Positions 15,583 through 25,020 of a DNA stretch of 59,779 nt are shown one piece after another. A program made the translations under genes and the position numbers. The DNA is taken from NCBI GenBank assembly GCA_023249225.1, contig JAHFDA010000010.1, positions 1-59,779 on the forward strand, read 5' to 3'. This DNA is from a bacterium (lineage in GTDB: Bacteria; Margulisbacteria; Marinamargulisbacteria; JAHFDA01). Each line of letters starts with the position of its first letter. Position 1 is the first letter of the stretch. The notes beneath the pieces are model-generated. The model was not told where the DNA came from and did not search any database. It saw nothing but the letters and a program-made list of their open reading frames with translations.

Positions 15583-16374
15583 GTGGCAAACAAGCCTTTA
15601 AAAATGCGTTTAGATGAACTGCTGCTGGCACGTGGTTTGTCCGAGTCGCGGGCGCGGGCACAGGCGCACATTCTTTCGGGCAACGTGCTGGTCAACGATT
15701 GTCCCGTGACCAAAAGCGGTCATCAGGTTTTGTCCGACGCGGATATCCGTTTTAAAAAACCAGTGAGTGAATATGCCAGTCGGGGTGCGTACAAGTTGCT
15801 GGCAGCCCTGGATGTTTTTGGTATTGACGTGCGCGACCAGGTGCTTCTCGACATTGGTCAATCCACAGGCGGTTTTACGGATGTGCTTTTGCGCCGGGGA
15901 GTCAATCGGGTGATTGGTGTGGATGTAGGGTATGGTCAGTTACATCCTCATATCAGGCAGGATCCAAGGGTATGGGCCATCGAGCGCTGCAATGCTCGAC
16001 ATTTAACGCGGGATCAGCTCGAAAAGCTTATCCGCAGACCGGCGTCTGAAACACAAGATATATTGAATCAGATCGAAGGATTTGTGATGGATGTTGCGTT
16101 TATTTCAGTGACTAAAATTCTTCCGGCCATCAGCGCCTTATTAGCGCCTAAAGCGTGGGGCGTGATCCTGATCAAACCGCAGTTTGAAGCCAGCCGCGAC
16201 CAGGTGGAGGCCGGTGGTATAATCAAAAATCAGCAAATCCTTAAAAATGTGTTGCTCGCGGTGAGTGAGCAAGTGGCGCAGCAAGGTTGGGTGACGCGCG
16301 CCATGTGTCCAGCTCCCATCAAAGGGGCCGAGGGCAACCAGGAGTATTTGCTATGGGTGACCAATTACCTATGA
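15583..16374 (+). CDS. tlyA: TlyA-family rRNA 2'-O-methyltransferase / hemolysin-like
   Basis: This 263-residue protein has an S4 RNA-binding domain (8-65, RLDELLLARGLSESRARAQA) and an FtsJ-like methyltransferase domain with SAM motif LLDIGQSTGGFTD (88-100) and K71 in SRGAYKLL. TlyA methylates 16S and/or 23S rRNA cytidines and affects capreomycin sensitivity in mycobacteria. The second residue of the usual DxGxSTGGFT motif is Ile and the usual Ala is Gln (DIGQSTGG). GTG start, directly abutting xerC/D; the stop overlaps the next gene. Confidence 0.92.
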   Translation: MANKPLKMRLDELLLARGLSESRARAQAHILSGNVLVNDCPVTKSGHQVLSDADIRFKKPVSEYASRGAYKLLAALDVFGIDVRDQVLLDIGQSTGGFTDVLLRRGVNRVIGVDVGYGQLHPHIRQDPRVWAIERCNARHLTRDQLEKLIRRPASETQDILNQIEGFVMDVAFISVTKILPAISALLAPKAWGVILIKPQFEASRDQVEAGGIIKNQQILKNVLLAVSEQVAQQGWVTRAMCPAPIKGAEGNQEYLLWVTNYL

Positions 16375-16883
16375 ACCTCATTCAATCTGTAAGTATGGCT
16401 GTGATGGCAGGGGTGGGAGCACATCCGCAGCTGGTATTCAGCTTTTTTTTGGTGGTTCTGGTGTGGATGGGCGTGTTTATTGGTGCCTATGGTTTCTATG
16501 TGGCCCAAAGAGCGATCCGCTATTTTCATGACGCTCAAATTCAAAAAGACGCATCACAGGTGGATCAAAACGCGCGACTGATCCTGGAACAGATGGGGTT
16601 TTCAATCGCAAAAAACATCGACAAACAAATCATCCGCGTATACCAGGATGGCAACCCGCTGGATGTGCCCATCAGACCGGACATGTTGGTGAGTAAAGGC
16701 GGTAAGTCTTATGTGGTTGACATTAAGACCAAGCATCAGCGTCCGCGCCTGTCGTATCCAGAAACACGGCGGCAGCTTTTGGAATATTATGTCACCTACA
16801 AGCCCGATGGCGTACTGCTCATGGACATGGAAAACAAGCGCATACACGATGTCCGCTTTGACTTGTTTACAAACGGTTTTTAG
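16371..16883 (+). CDS. Membrane-anchored PD-(D/E)XK-like protein
   Basis: This 170-residue protein has one strong membrane helix (about 21-46), then a linker and a small alpha/beta domain with IRPDMLVSKGG and YVVDIKTK. D104, D117 and K119 form the D...DxK core of restriction-endonuclease-like folds. The ATG at 16371 (ATGA overlap with the tlyA stop) is preferred; ATG 16353 would add six residues. It lies between tlyA and recN in what looks like one operon, so a role in DNA repair or clearance at the membrane is possible (inference). I know no name for it. Confidence 0.7.
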   Translation: MNLIQSVSMAVMAGVGAHPQLVFSFFLVVLVWMGVFIGAYGFYVAQRAIRYFHDAQIQKDASQVDQNARLILEQMGFSIAKNIDKQIIRVYQDGNPLDVPIRPDMLVSKGGKSYVVDIKTKHQRPRLSYPETRRQLLEYYVTYKPDGVLLMDMENKRIHDVRFDLFTNGF

Positions 16884-16891
16884 GTTTTGCG

Positions 16892-18517
16892 ATGATTACT
16901 TATTTGCGCGTTAAAAATTTTCAGTTGATCGAAGACATCGAGATCGAAGTGTCCGCTGGCCTGACTGTGCTTACCGGCGAGACTGGCGCAGGCAAGAGTA
17001 TGCTGGTTGAGGCACTCATGTTTGCCCTGGGTGGACGGGCCCGCAGTGAATGGGTGGGTGCCTGGGGCGATGAAGCCACCGTGGAGCTGCAGTGGCAATC
17101 GACAAACGACCCAGATCCGCAGGTGCTTGTTCGGCGTTGTCACCGCGATGGCCGCAGCGTGATTAAACTAAGTGATGCATTGGTGACGCTATCGGAACTT
17201 GAAAACCGTTTTCAGGATCTGGCCCTGCGCCAGCGCCAGGGTCAGACGTGGCTGCTTAAAAAGAGCCATTATCCCCGTCAGGTACTCGATGATTATGGGC
17301 GCGAAGATATCCAGCCGATGAAAATCAAATTCAGCGCGGCACACACACAGTGGCAGGCCTGCCAGGCGGCGCGTACGCAGCTCGATACACGCCTGAAGCA
17401 ACTCGAAAAAGATGCTGACTACATCACCCACCAGCATGCAGAACTTTCAAAACTTGAGACCGGAGAAATAGATGAAGACGTTCTGCAGACGCGGCGCCAG
17501 CGACTGGCCAATCAGGTGCGCATTACCGAACGCTTGTCGCAGGCGCTCGAAGCGCTTGACGGCGTAGAAGAACGCTGGCACAACCTGGCCGGAGTGCTCG
17601 ATAAACTGCAGGCCGATTGGAGCGACCCGGCACTCTTTGAAGAAGCCTTGCGTGGCGTTGAAGCCTATGTGCAGGACGTCCGTACCAAATTGGGCACGCT
17701 TCCAGAAGACATGGCTGACCCGCGCGCGCTCGATGAAGTCGAGGAACGGCTGGCCTTGTTGCGACTTTTAAAACGTAAATATGGCGACGACCTGTCACAA
17801 GCCATTGCGCAGGCCCAGCGCGATATGCAGGATCTGCAACAGGGGCGGATGCAACTGGTGGAATTGTCTACCCAGGCCCAAACGTTCGAGCGTGCCATGC
17901 AGGCAGCAGGCGAGCAACTTTCACAGCAACGTTGCGTGTGGGCGCAAAAATTGGCAGGTGCCTGTCAGCAGCAGCTTAAGTTGTTGGGGTTTGCATATCC
18001 GCAGTTTAAAGTTCAGACAGAATTACTGCCTTTGCCCGGCCCCGAAGGTTTTGACGACATTCAATTTTTATTTAGCGCCAACCCCGATGTGGCGCCGCTG
18101 CCCATGGCCCAGGTGGCTTCGGGAGGCGAGTTATCGCGGGTATTACTCGCGCTTTACAGCGTCAGCGCCCACAAGATGGCGGTTCCGGTGCTGATCTTTG
18201 ACGAAATCGACAGCGGCCTGGGCGGCCAGACCGCCAATCAGGTGGGTGCGCTACTGCGACAGCTGGGGTCGCATGGCCAGGTTTTGGCCATTACGCATCT
18301 GGCCCAGGTGGCTGCCACCGCCCATCACCATTGGCACCTTGAAAAACAGATTAAAAATAAACGTAGCTGCCTATTGGTGAAAATCGTGTCTGTAAACGAC
18401 CGTCCCAAGGTTTTGGCTGAACTGATGGGGGATCAGGGCACAGAAGCGGGTCTTGAGCATGCCGAATTGCTGCTTAAAAAGGCCGGAGCCAAACTTAAAC
18501 ATGAGAGAATGAAATAG
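16892..18517 (+). CDS. recN: DNA repair protein RecN
   Basis: This 541-residue SMC-like ATPase for double-strand-break repair has Walker A TGETGAGKSM (28-37), a long coiled coil in the middle, the ABC signature ASGGELSRVLLAL and Walker B PVLIFDEIDSGLGG. RecN tethers broken DNA ends and cooperates with RecA. No LexA-type box was recognised in the 8 bp before the start, so it seems to be read as part of the xer-tlyA-recN-glmS run. glmS begins six bp after its stop. Confidence 0.95.
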   Translation: MITYLRVKNFQLIEDIEIEVSAGLTVLTGETGAGKSMLVEALMFALGGRARSEWVGAWGDEATVELQWQSTNDPDPQVLVRRCHRDGRSVIKLSDALVTLSELENRFQDLALRQRQGQTWLLKKSHYPRQVLDDYGREDIQPMKIKFSAAHTQWQACQAARTQLDTRLKQLEKDADYITHQHAELSKLETGEIDEDVLQTRRQRLANQVRITERLSQALEALDGVEERWHNLAGVLDKLQADWSDPALFEEALRGVEAYVQDVRTKLGTLPEDMADPRALDEVEERLALLRLLKRKYGDDLSQAIAQAQRDMQDLQQGRMQLVELSTQAQTFERAMQAAGEQLSQQRCVWAQKLAGACQQQLKLLGFAYPQFKVQTELLPLPGPEGFDDIQFLFSANPDVAPLPMAQVASGGELSRVLLALYSVSAHKMAVPVLIFDEIDSGLGGQTANQVGALLRQLGSHGQVLAITHLAQVAATAHHHWHLEKQIKNKRSCLLVKIVSVNDRPKVLAELMGDQGTEAGLEHAELLLKKAGAKLKHERMK

Positions 18518-18523
18518 ACAACC

Positions 18524-20359
18524 ATGTGCGGAATTGTTGGATATGTCGGCAATAAAGATGTGCTCTCGGTGCTTCTCGTGGGCCTTGAGCGCCTGTCTTA
18601 CCGAGGTTACGATTCGGCTGGCATTGCCACCCTGGCGCAGGGCGAGCTTTTTGTGCGTAAGGAAGTGGGCAAATTACGCACTTTGGGTGCGGCGCTCGAG
18701 GGCAAGCCGGTGCGCGGCGAGCTTGGTTTAGGCCATACGCGTTGGGCCACGCATGGCGCCCCCTCGCAGGAAAATAGTCACCCGCACACAGACTGTAGCG
18801 GACGTATTGCCATGGTGCATAACGGCATCATCGAAAACTATCACGAGTTGCGTCAACAGCTGATGCGCGAGGGGCATATTTTTAAAAGCGACACCGACAC
18901 CGAAGTCATGGTGCACCTTTTAGAACGTTATCTGACGCCCGAACTTAACTTTCTGGATGCCCTGCGGCGTACGCTTAAAGATGTACGTGGCAGTTATGCG
19001 GTTGCGATCATTTCAGAAATGCTTCCGGGATCCATCTTTGTAGCCCGTCAGGGCAGTCCACTGGTGGTGGGTTTGGGTGCTGATGAAAATTTTGTAGCCT
19101 CCGATGTGGCAGCCATGGTGGGTCATACCCGCGATATCGTGTATATGGAAGACGGCGAGATGGCGGCGATCACCAAACAAGCGGTGGTGTTTTATAACGT
19201 TGCGGGTGAGGAACTCATCAAACAGCCGCAAGTGGTGGAATGGGACACGACCCAAATTGATAAAGGCGATTACGATTACTACATGGCCAAAGAAATTTTT
19301 GAACAACCCACCGTGGCTCGCAGTGTGCTTTCACGCAAACTGGGCCCAGGTGGCCTGATCAATTTAGGAGATCTGGGACACTTTAGCAAAGCCGACCTTT
19401 CAAAAGTCACGCGCATCATCATTCAGGCCTGTGGCACAAGCTGGCATGCGGGGCTGGTGGCTAAATACTGGTTTGAAAAATACACCCGTACCTATACCGA
19501 GGTCGATATCAGTTCGGAGTTCCGTTACCGCTCGGCGATCCTTGATCCCAGCACCTTGGTGATGGCCATTACCCAGTCGGGTGAAACGGCCGATACGCTG
19601 GCGGGCATCCGTGAGGCCAAGAGCAAATTTCTTCCGGTGCTTTCGATCTGTAACGTTGAAAAAAGCAGCATTGCCCGCGAATCAGATGGCGTGATTTTTA
19701 CCGAAGCCGGCCCGGAAATCGGGGTGGCCTCCACCAAGGCTTATACCAGCCAGTTGCTGGCCATTTACCTTTTGACGCTCTATCTGGCGCAGGTCAAATG
19801 GACCCTTTCGCCCGAAGAAGTGCAGACCAAAATCAATGATCTTAAAACCATTCCAGGCAAAATGGAAATTGTGCTGGCGCAAAACGATCAGGTCAAACGG
19901 ATTGCCCAACGCTTTGCGCATTCAAGGGACTATATTTACATTGGTCGCGGTTTCGATTATCCAACGGCTCTCGAGGGCGCCCTTAAAATGAAAGAAATCA
20001 GCTATATCCATGCCACCGGTTACCCGGCCGGAGAACTGAAGCATGGTCCTATTGCGCTCATCGACGAAGAGATGCCTGTGGTTTGCATTGCGACAAAGGG
20101 TTATTGGTATGAAAAAATGCTTTCAAATATTCAAGAGGTCAAGGCGCGCAAAGGCATGATCATCGCGCTTGGCACCGAAGGTGACGACAACCTTGCGCGC
20201 TTGGCAGATGAAGTCATTTGGATTCCGCCGGTGGCCGAAGACTTGGCGCCCTTGCTTACCGCCTTGCCTTTACAACTTTTGGCTTACCACACAGCCATCA
20301 AGCTGGGATGTGATGTGGATCAGCCGCGTAATTTGGCTAAATCCGTTACCGTCGAATAA
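18524..20359 (+). CDS. glmS: Glutamine-fructose-6-phosphate aminotransferase (isomerizing)
   Basis: The enzyme makes glucosamine-6-phosphate from fructose-6-phosphate and glutamine, the first committed step to peptidoglycan and LPS amino sugars. It has 611 residues: an N-terminal glutaminase with nucleophile C2 (MCGIVGYVG) and RGYDSAGIA, and two SIS domains (CGTSWHAGLVAKYWFE, SQSGETADT-like TQSGETADT, and EGALKMKEISYIHATGYPAG). It ends with the usual AKSVTVE. There is no room for a glmS ribozyme in the 6-bp gap upstream. Confidence 0.98.
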   Translation: MCGIVGYVGNKDVLSVLLVGLERLSYRGYDSAGIATLAQGELFVRKEVGKLRTLGAALEGKPVRGELGLGHTRWATHGAPSQENSHPHTDCSGRIAMVHNGIIENYHELRQQLMREGHIFKSDTDTEVMVHLLERYLTPELNFLDALRRTLKDVRGSYAVAIISEMLPGSIFVARQGSPLVVGLGADENFVASDVAAMVGHTRDIVYMEDGEMAAITKQAVVFYNVAGEELIKQPQVVEWDTTQIDKGDYDYYMAKEIFEQPTVARSVLSRKLGPGGLINLGDLGHFSKADLSKVTRIIIQACGTSWHAGLVAKYWFEKYTRTYTEVDISSEFRYRSAILDPSTLVMAITQSGETADTLAGIREAKSKFLPVLSICNVEKSSIARESDGVIFTEAGPEIGVASTKAYTSQLLAIYLLTLYLAQVKWTLSPEEVQTKINDLKTIPGKMEIVLAQNDQVKRIAQRFAHSRDYIYIGRGFDYPTALEGALKMKEISYIHATGYPAGELKHGPIALIDEEMPVVCIATKGYWYEKMLSNIQEVKARKGMIIALGTEGDDNLARLADEVIWIPPVAEDLAPLLTALPLQLLAYHTAIKLGCDVDQPRNLAKSVTVE

Positions 20360-20449
20360 ATTCAAATTATTTTGTTAGCGAGAAATAGATGTTCTATAAC
20401 ATCCAATCATCGCTTCAATAACAGGTTTCGATATAGCAAAAGAGTGTTG

Positions 20450-21982
20450 ATGCCTGCATTTTTTTTGTGCCGTCAGGTTGCCATTGCCTTGCCAAAGTTA
20501 GATGTCCGGTGGCGTACGCGCGTGCAAAATTTTGAGACGAGCGTCAACGCGCTTGTCCAGCAAATGCAAAACGATCAGCTCGATGGCGCAATTGCCTTAC
20601 ATGCCATTGCGCAAGAATTAGGCAAGCTGGCGGTCAATGCCGATACCATTCGTTTTTTTTGGGTCAAGCGCCCCAAGGGTCATCACATTGCCCTTCCGGT
20701 GGTGCGTTTTACCAATTATGAAAACTCGCGTGAGGTCACCAGGTGCATGAGCAAAATTGGCCGCGAAGTGGCTCGCAATGTCGATGACATTAAAAAGAAA
20801 CTACCTTTCGATGTGCATGTGCTTTTAGATGGCGCAGTGGATGCTCATGATTATGCTTACGTGGCTGCGATTGCGGCGCCCAACCGCCAGTATCTTGATT
20901 TACGGTCGCTTGAAGCACTGGGCAAGGCTGTGCTGGGTGAGGAGGTCATCACCATTACGCCTAAACAGCTTTTGTCATTTTTTGAGGGTGATCATTTTTC
21001 GGATCTCATGCTAGACATGTTTAGCAGTTACTACGGCGAACGCTTTACCCAGGGTGGCGCTCAAATTATTCCGGTCTTTAACGGTTCTGAACCGCTGGGT
21101 TATTTTGAACTGACATCACCCTTTACGGGTTTGCCGGCGGCTCTGCCCAAGGTTGTGGCGCGCAGCGTGGGACATATTCTGCACCAAGCCCTGGTGCCCG
21201 TAAGCGACCGTTTGCTTGATCGGATTCCCACAGATCCAACGCTTGACCGCACCCAGTTTTCGGGCCCGCTGCCGATTGAAGCCATTGATCCTAAACCCCA
21301 GAGTTGGTCTTTTACCAGCGAAAAGTGGACGGTGGTTAAAGCCAACGTCAATCAAATTCCGCCCAGGATTCTTGAGGCCCTGCGTTCCACCGCACGCGAG
21401 GTGCATAGCACCTTTTTTGCGGGATACGACAGCCGTTATGATCAACAATTTGATCCGCAGGCCACTTATATTTTTGTGTTGGCGGGGGAACAGCCAGTAG
21501 CCTGTCTGCGGATTATCCACCGCAAAAACGATGTAGAAGGATGTGTGCCGCTGCCGACCGAGCAAGCCCAGACATTTAAACCTAGTTCACAGGAGACGTT
21601 TCAACGTACCCTGGAGTCTGACCACCCGGCGGAACTGTCTACTTTTTTTATCATCGACCATGATCCAGCGGTAGAAAGAATGTTGCGTTGGGCTTTTCAT
21701 AAATATTTGCGTGAATGTGGCCCCAAAAAACTTTATCTGCTGGTGGATCCCCAGTATCCCTACGTGCTCATGAAGATGGGGTCGAACGTGGAACGCTCCG
21801 AATATGAACAACGTTGTTTTTTTCAAGGGTACTCTCGGCGAAAGCATCCGGGATCTACCTTGATAGAAGAAAATCCGGCCTTATGGGAAGTTCACCGTTA
21901 CAAAATTCCGAGCCGCGCCAATGATGACGGCATGCCTGTCAGGGTAGTCACGCCAGCATTTAAATTGAACGGGTCCAAATGA
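20450..21982 (+). CDS. Large protein with a C-terminal GNAT/LuxI-fold-like acyltransferase region
   Basis: This 510-residue protein is of unrecognised overall family. The C-terminal third (about 325-460) looks like the GNAT/autoinducer-synthase fold of LuxI, FeeM and exosortase-linked acyltransferases: YIFVLAGEQPVACLRIIHRK, then ELSTFFIIDHDP (E395, compare E-[IV]-S-R-[FL]-[AF]-[IV] in those families), then LYLLVDPQYPYVLMKMG. Residues 1-300 are unrecognised. ATG 20450 is chosen; TTG 20372 would add 26 basic residues. Its TGA overlaps the ATG of the sensor kinase (ATGA), so the two are made together. An acyl-signal synthase or an intracellular signal partner for the kinase is possible (inference). 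Confidence 0.55.
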   Translation: MPAFFLCRQVAIALPKLDVRWRTRVQNFETSVNALVQQMQNDQLDGAIALHAIAQELGKLAVNADTIRFFWVKRPKGHHIALPVVRFTNYENSREVTRCMSKIGREVARNVDDIKKKLPFDVHVLLDGAVDAHDYAYVAAIAAPNRQYLDLRSLEALGKAVLGEEVITITPKQLLSFFEGDHFSDLMLDMFSSYYGERFTQGGAQIIPVFNGSEPLGYFELTSPFTGLPAALPKVVARSVGHILHQALVPVSDRLLDRIPTDPTLDRTQFSGPLPIEAIDPKPQSWSFTSEKWTVVKANVNQIPPRILEALRSTAREVHSTFFAGYDSRYDQQFDPQATYIFVLAGEQPVACLRIIHRKNDVEGCVPLPTEQAQTFKPSSQETFQRTLESDHPAELSTFFIIDHDPAVERMLRWAFHKYLRECGPKKLYLLVDPQYPYVLMKMGSNVERSEYEQRCFFQGYSRRKHPGSTLIEENPALWEVHRYKIPSRANDDGMPVRVVTPAFKLNGSK

Positions 21983-24459
21983 TTGCCAGCGTACTTTTGC
22001 TGGCAGCCGTGTGTACGTATAGCCTGGGCGTGGTGGCGGTGGCCAGGGGACAGCAAGTCGACCGCAGCCGGTCCTTTTTTGTATTTTGCATGTTGGTGGG
22101 CGCATGGCTGACGTGTTATGGCCTTACGTATCTTTTGGCACCCGCTTTTACGGGGGTGCTCACGCGTTGCATTGTGGCGCCAGCCATATTTATTCCACCG
22201 GTATTACTTTATTTTTTACGCACCTTTGAACGCCAGAAACAGTACTTAAGCCCTATAGAAATCTGTGTTTTTGGTTTGGGCGGTTTGGCCGTGCTTGCGT
22301 CGGTTCCAACCTCATGGCACATGCGGCATATCCGTTTTGAATCTGGCGCCATTTTGTTTGAACCCGGACTGATGTATCACCTTCAGGGGCTCTTGCTGCT
22401 TGCGGGCCTGGTGCTGGCTGGACGCACCCTTTGGATGGCTTACCAAAAAGCCCTGCCAGAACAAAAGATTCAAATCAGTCTGGTGTGCGCAGGCATTGGT
22501 GTCAGCGCGTTGGCCGGATTGATTTTTAACTTTGTCTTGCCCGCGCTGGGGTTTGAGCAGTGGAACCGTTTTGGTCCCTTGGCGGTGTTTGCGCTGGTAC
22601 TTACGTCTTACTACGCCATGCTGCGGCATCGTTTTCTTGATGTCAAACACCTGATTCAACGTTCGATGGTGTATGCACTGCTGTATGTGTCGCTGGTTGG
22701 CCTGATGTGGTTTGGAATTTTGGGGGTGGGCACTTATGCCCAGCGTAGGTTTGGCTTGCCTTTGATCACGGTGCTCATTTTTGTGTCTTTTGTGACGGTG
22801 GCTTTGTATGAACCCCTTAAACGTATCTTTCACAAACTGACGCACAGCTTGTTTTTAATTGGCGAACAGACCGAACCAGAATGGGTCAGCCGCTGGATGC
22901 TTGCAACCTCTATGGGTAGCGATCAAAACAATTTACTTAAAGAAGTGTTGGACATACTGGTCAATGACTATGGTATTTCGCGGGTGGGGGTGTATCTTTC
23001 AGAAGATAATGCCGGGCGATTTAGCATGGCTCAATCGGTGGGTGTGTGGCAGCCAGAAACAGAGGCAGTCGAGTCGCTCGGATGGGTGCAGGCCATTAAA
23101 CAAGATCCGCGTATTGTGCTTGGCGAGCTGGAACAGCTTGAAGGCCATGTGCTGCCCGAAGCCCTGACGCAGTTTATGCTGACGCATGGCGTCGAAGCCT
23201 TGGTGCCTTTGCGTTTTCAGGATGCCTGGCAAGGCCTGCTGCTGCTCGGAGAAAAACGGTCGCAGCAAAGGTTTACCCGCGAGGATGGCCACTTGTTAAA
23301 GACCTTGGCCACGCCGCTTTCGGCAGCGTTGGCCAATGCCAAACTCTATAGCAGCGTGTTTAATCTTAAGACGTATTTCGAGTCGGTGCTGGATCGATTG
23401 CCGGTGGGGGTGCTGACCTTTCGTGAAAGCGGACAGGTTTCGTACATTAACAAAAAAGGCGTAGCGTTTTTAGGCGTGATGCCTGGCGCAGACATTCAAC
23501 GTAAGCCGTGGGGCGAAGTTGCCGAACTTTTACCATTTGCGTTTTTACTTGAAGAAGCCTTTCGCGGAGGCCAGATGTATGACTTTATCGAAGTGGAACA
23601 CCATGGGGTGGCCTTTGGCGTGTCGGTGGCGCGCACCATGACGCCGCTAGAGTCTGACGGCCAACAGGGGGTGTTGTTGGTATTGGCAGATCTGACTTCG
23701 TTGCATGAACTGCAATCGCAACTGGCACGCCACGAGCGCCTGGCGGCCCTGGGAGTGATGGCCGCCGGCATTGCGCACGAAATCCGAAACCCAATGGTCA
23801 GCATTAAAACTTTTTCGCAGCTGGTTCCGGTCAAGTTCGAAGATCCGTCTTTCCGTGAAAAATTTGTGCAGGTGGTGTTGCCACAGCTCAACCGCATCGA
23901 AGACCTGGTCACGGCCTTGCTGCATGCCGGACGCCCGCGCAAGCCCAGCCGCGATCTGGTGGACGCCAACGAAATTATCAAGGACGTGCTACTTTTGTGC
24001 GAGGCCGAGCGCCGCGACCACAATTGCAGTTTTTCTTTTGAACCCAGTCGACCGGTGCTTATTTACGCCGATCGCTCGCAGATGACGCAGGTGTTTTTAA
24101 ATCTGGTGCGCAATGCCATTCAGGCCATAGCCAGCAAGGGCCTGTTACAGGTGACGGCTCGTGAAATAGATGAGCGTTGGGCCGAGATCGAGTTTAAAGA
24201 TACGGGCATTGGCATGACCGAAGAACAACTTGAACATCTGTTTGATCCCTTTTATACCACCAAAGATGAAGGCACCGGGCTGGGGTTATCCATCAGCTAT
24301 CGCATTATCGAAGAACATGGTGGACGCATTATCCTTGATAGCACTCCCAAAGTGGGCACGTCTTTCACCTTGCGCATGCCGCGCCGTGCCGATGTCAGCA
24401 CCAAGACGCATTTAAAGATTTTTACCCGCAGTGCCAAGTCTCGGGTGCACGTGTCCTGA
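21979..24459 (+). CDS. Membrane sensor histidine kinase (multi-TM, GAF, PAS, HisKA, HATPase)
   Basis: This 826-residue protein has an N-terminal membrane part of seven to nine helices (1-290, 7TM-sensor style), a GAF-like domain (about 320-460), a PAS-like domain (about 470-590), a dimerisation helix with the phospho-acceptor H600 in AGIAHEIRNPM, and a catalytic domain with N-box RNAIQAI, DTGIGM, and TGLGLSISYRI. Overall it resembles NtrB-type and exosortase-associated kinases. No response regulator gene is adjacent. It is translationally coupled to the acyltransferase-like gene. The sensed signal may be lipophilic or redox; this is inference. Confidence 0.92.
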   Translation: MIASVLLLAAVCTYSLGVVAVARGQQVDRSRSFFVFCMLVGAWLTCYGLTYLLAPAFTGVLTRCIVAPAIFIPPVLLYFLRTFERQKQYLSPIEICVFGLGGLAVLASVPTSWHMRHIRFESGAILFEPGLMYHLQGLLLLAGLVLAGRTLWMAYQKALPEQKIQISLVCAGIGVSALAGLIFNFVLPALGFEQWNRFGPLAVFALVLTSYYAMLRHRFLDVKHLIQRSMVYALLYVSLVGLMWFGILGVGTYAQRRFGLPLITVLIFVSFVTVALYEPLKRIFHKLTHSLFLIGEQTEPEWVSRWMLATSMGSDQNNLLKEVLDILVNDYGISRVGVYLSEDNAGRFSMAQSVGVWQPETEAVESLGWVQAIKQDPRIVLGELEQLEGHVLPEALTQFMLTHGVEALVPLRFQDAWQGLLLLGEKRSQQRFTREDGHLLKTLATPLSAALANAKLYSSVFNLKTYFESVLDRLPVGVLTFRESGQVSYINKKGVAFLGVMPGADIQRKPWGEVAELLPFAFLLEEAFRGGQMYDFIEVEHHGVAFGVSVARTMTPLESDGQQGVLLVLADLTSLHELQSQLARHERLAALGVMAAGIAHEIRNPMVSIKTFSQLVPVKFEDPSFREKFVQVVLPQLNRIEDLVTALLHAGRPRKPSRDLVDANEIIKDVLLLCEAERRDHNCSFSFEPSRPVLIYADRSQMTQVFLNLVRNAIQAIASKGLLQVTAREIDERWAEIEFKDTGIGMTEEQLEHLFDPFYTTKDEGTGLGLSISYRIIEEHGGRIILDSTPKVGTSFTLRMPRRADVSTKTHLKIFTRSAKSRVHVS

Positions 24460-24501
24460 TGATGTTTAATTTTTGGCGCAGATGGGAATACACACCCATG
24501 T

Positions 24502-25020
24502 ATGCGTCGCAGTGGTTTTATGCTTTGTTTGCTATTGGCGGGTTTCTTGTTGTTTCCGGTCAAAGCGCAAGCCTGGTATTTTTGGTTTTTTGACGAGCCG
24601 CTGGCGTATCAGTCTTTTAACCTGACGCTGGTTCCAAAAGATCCCAAAGAAAACGAACTGGATAGTTTTGTCGGACGCCGTATTACATTGGCGCATGCCA
24701 CAAAAGATGCGCCGGTTTATACCTTTGACATTGGGCCCAATACCTTGCTCCGCAAGCGCATGTTCCGTTTTCTGGCGCCACGGGTGATCCAGGGTTCATA
24801 TACGATCAGTGTCACGGGCATGGCCGAGGGTGAAAAACTGGTTCCTGAAAAAGTTGAAATTAATGGTAAAACCAACGATTTATTGATTCAGTATGTTTTT
24901 GCCAAACCCGAAGGGGAAAGCAAAGAATCTAAAGGAGAAAAATCCAAGCCTGCGTCTAAGCAGCAGCGTGAAAGCCAGCAAACCCATGGCGAAGCTCAAA
25001 CCCCGGGAGAACATGGTTAA
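24502..25020 (+). CDS. Secreted protein of unknown function
   Basis: This 172-residue protein has a clear signal peptide (MRRSGFMLCLLLAGFLLFPV, cleavage likely after AQA at 24). The mature part is mainly beta, about 100 residues, with pairs of strands (RRITLAHATKDAPVYTFDIG and GSYTISVTGM). A hydrophilic tail rich in Lys, Glu, Gln and Ser follows and looks unstructured. No homologous family is recognised. It follows the kinase by 42 bp and may share its transcript. Its last four bases overlap the convergent EamA gene. Confidence 0.7.
   Translation: MRRSGFMLCLLLAGFLLFPVKAQAWYFWFFDEPLAYQSFNLTLVPKDPKENELDSFVGRRITLAHATKDAPVYTFDIGPNTLLRKRMFRFLAPRVIQGSYTISVTGMAEGEKLVPEKVEINGKTNDLLIQYVFAKPEGESKESKGEKSKPASKQQRESQQTHGEAQTPGEHG

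Noticed and set aside
18518-18523. glmS ribozyme
   Set aside because: Only six bp separate recN and glmS.
24461-24592. Short frame MFNFWRRWEYTPMY... with a hydrophobic stretch before the secreted protein
   Set aside because: It overlaps the signal peptide of the real gene in another frame; hydrophobicity is inherited from the same T-rich DNA.
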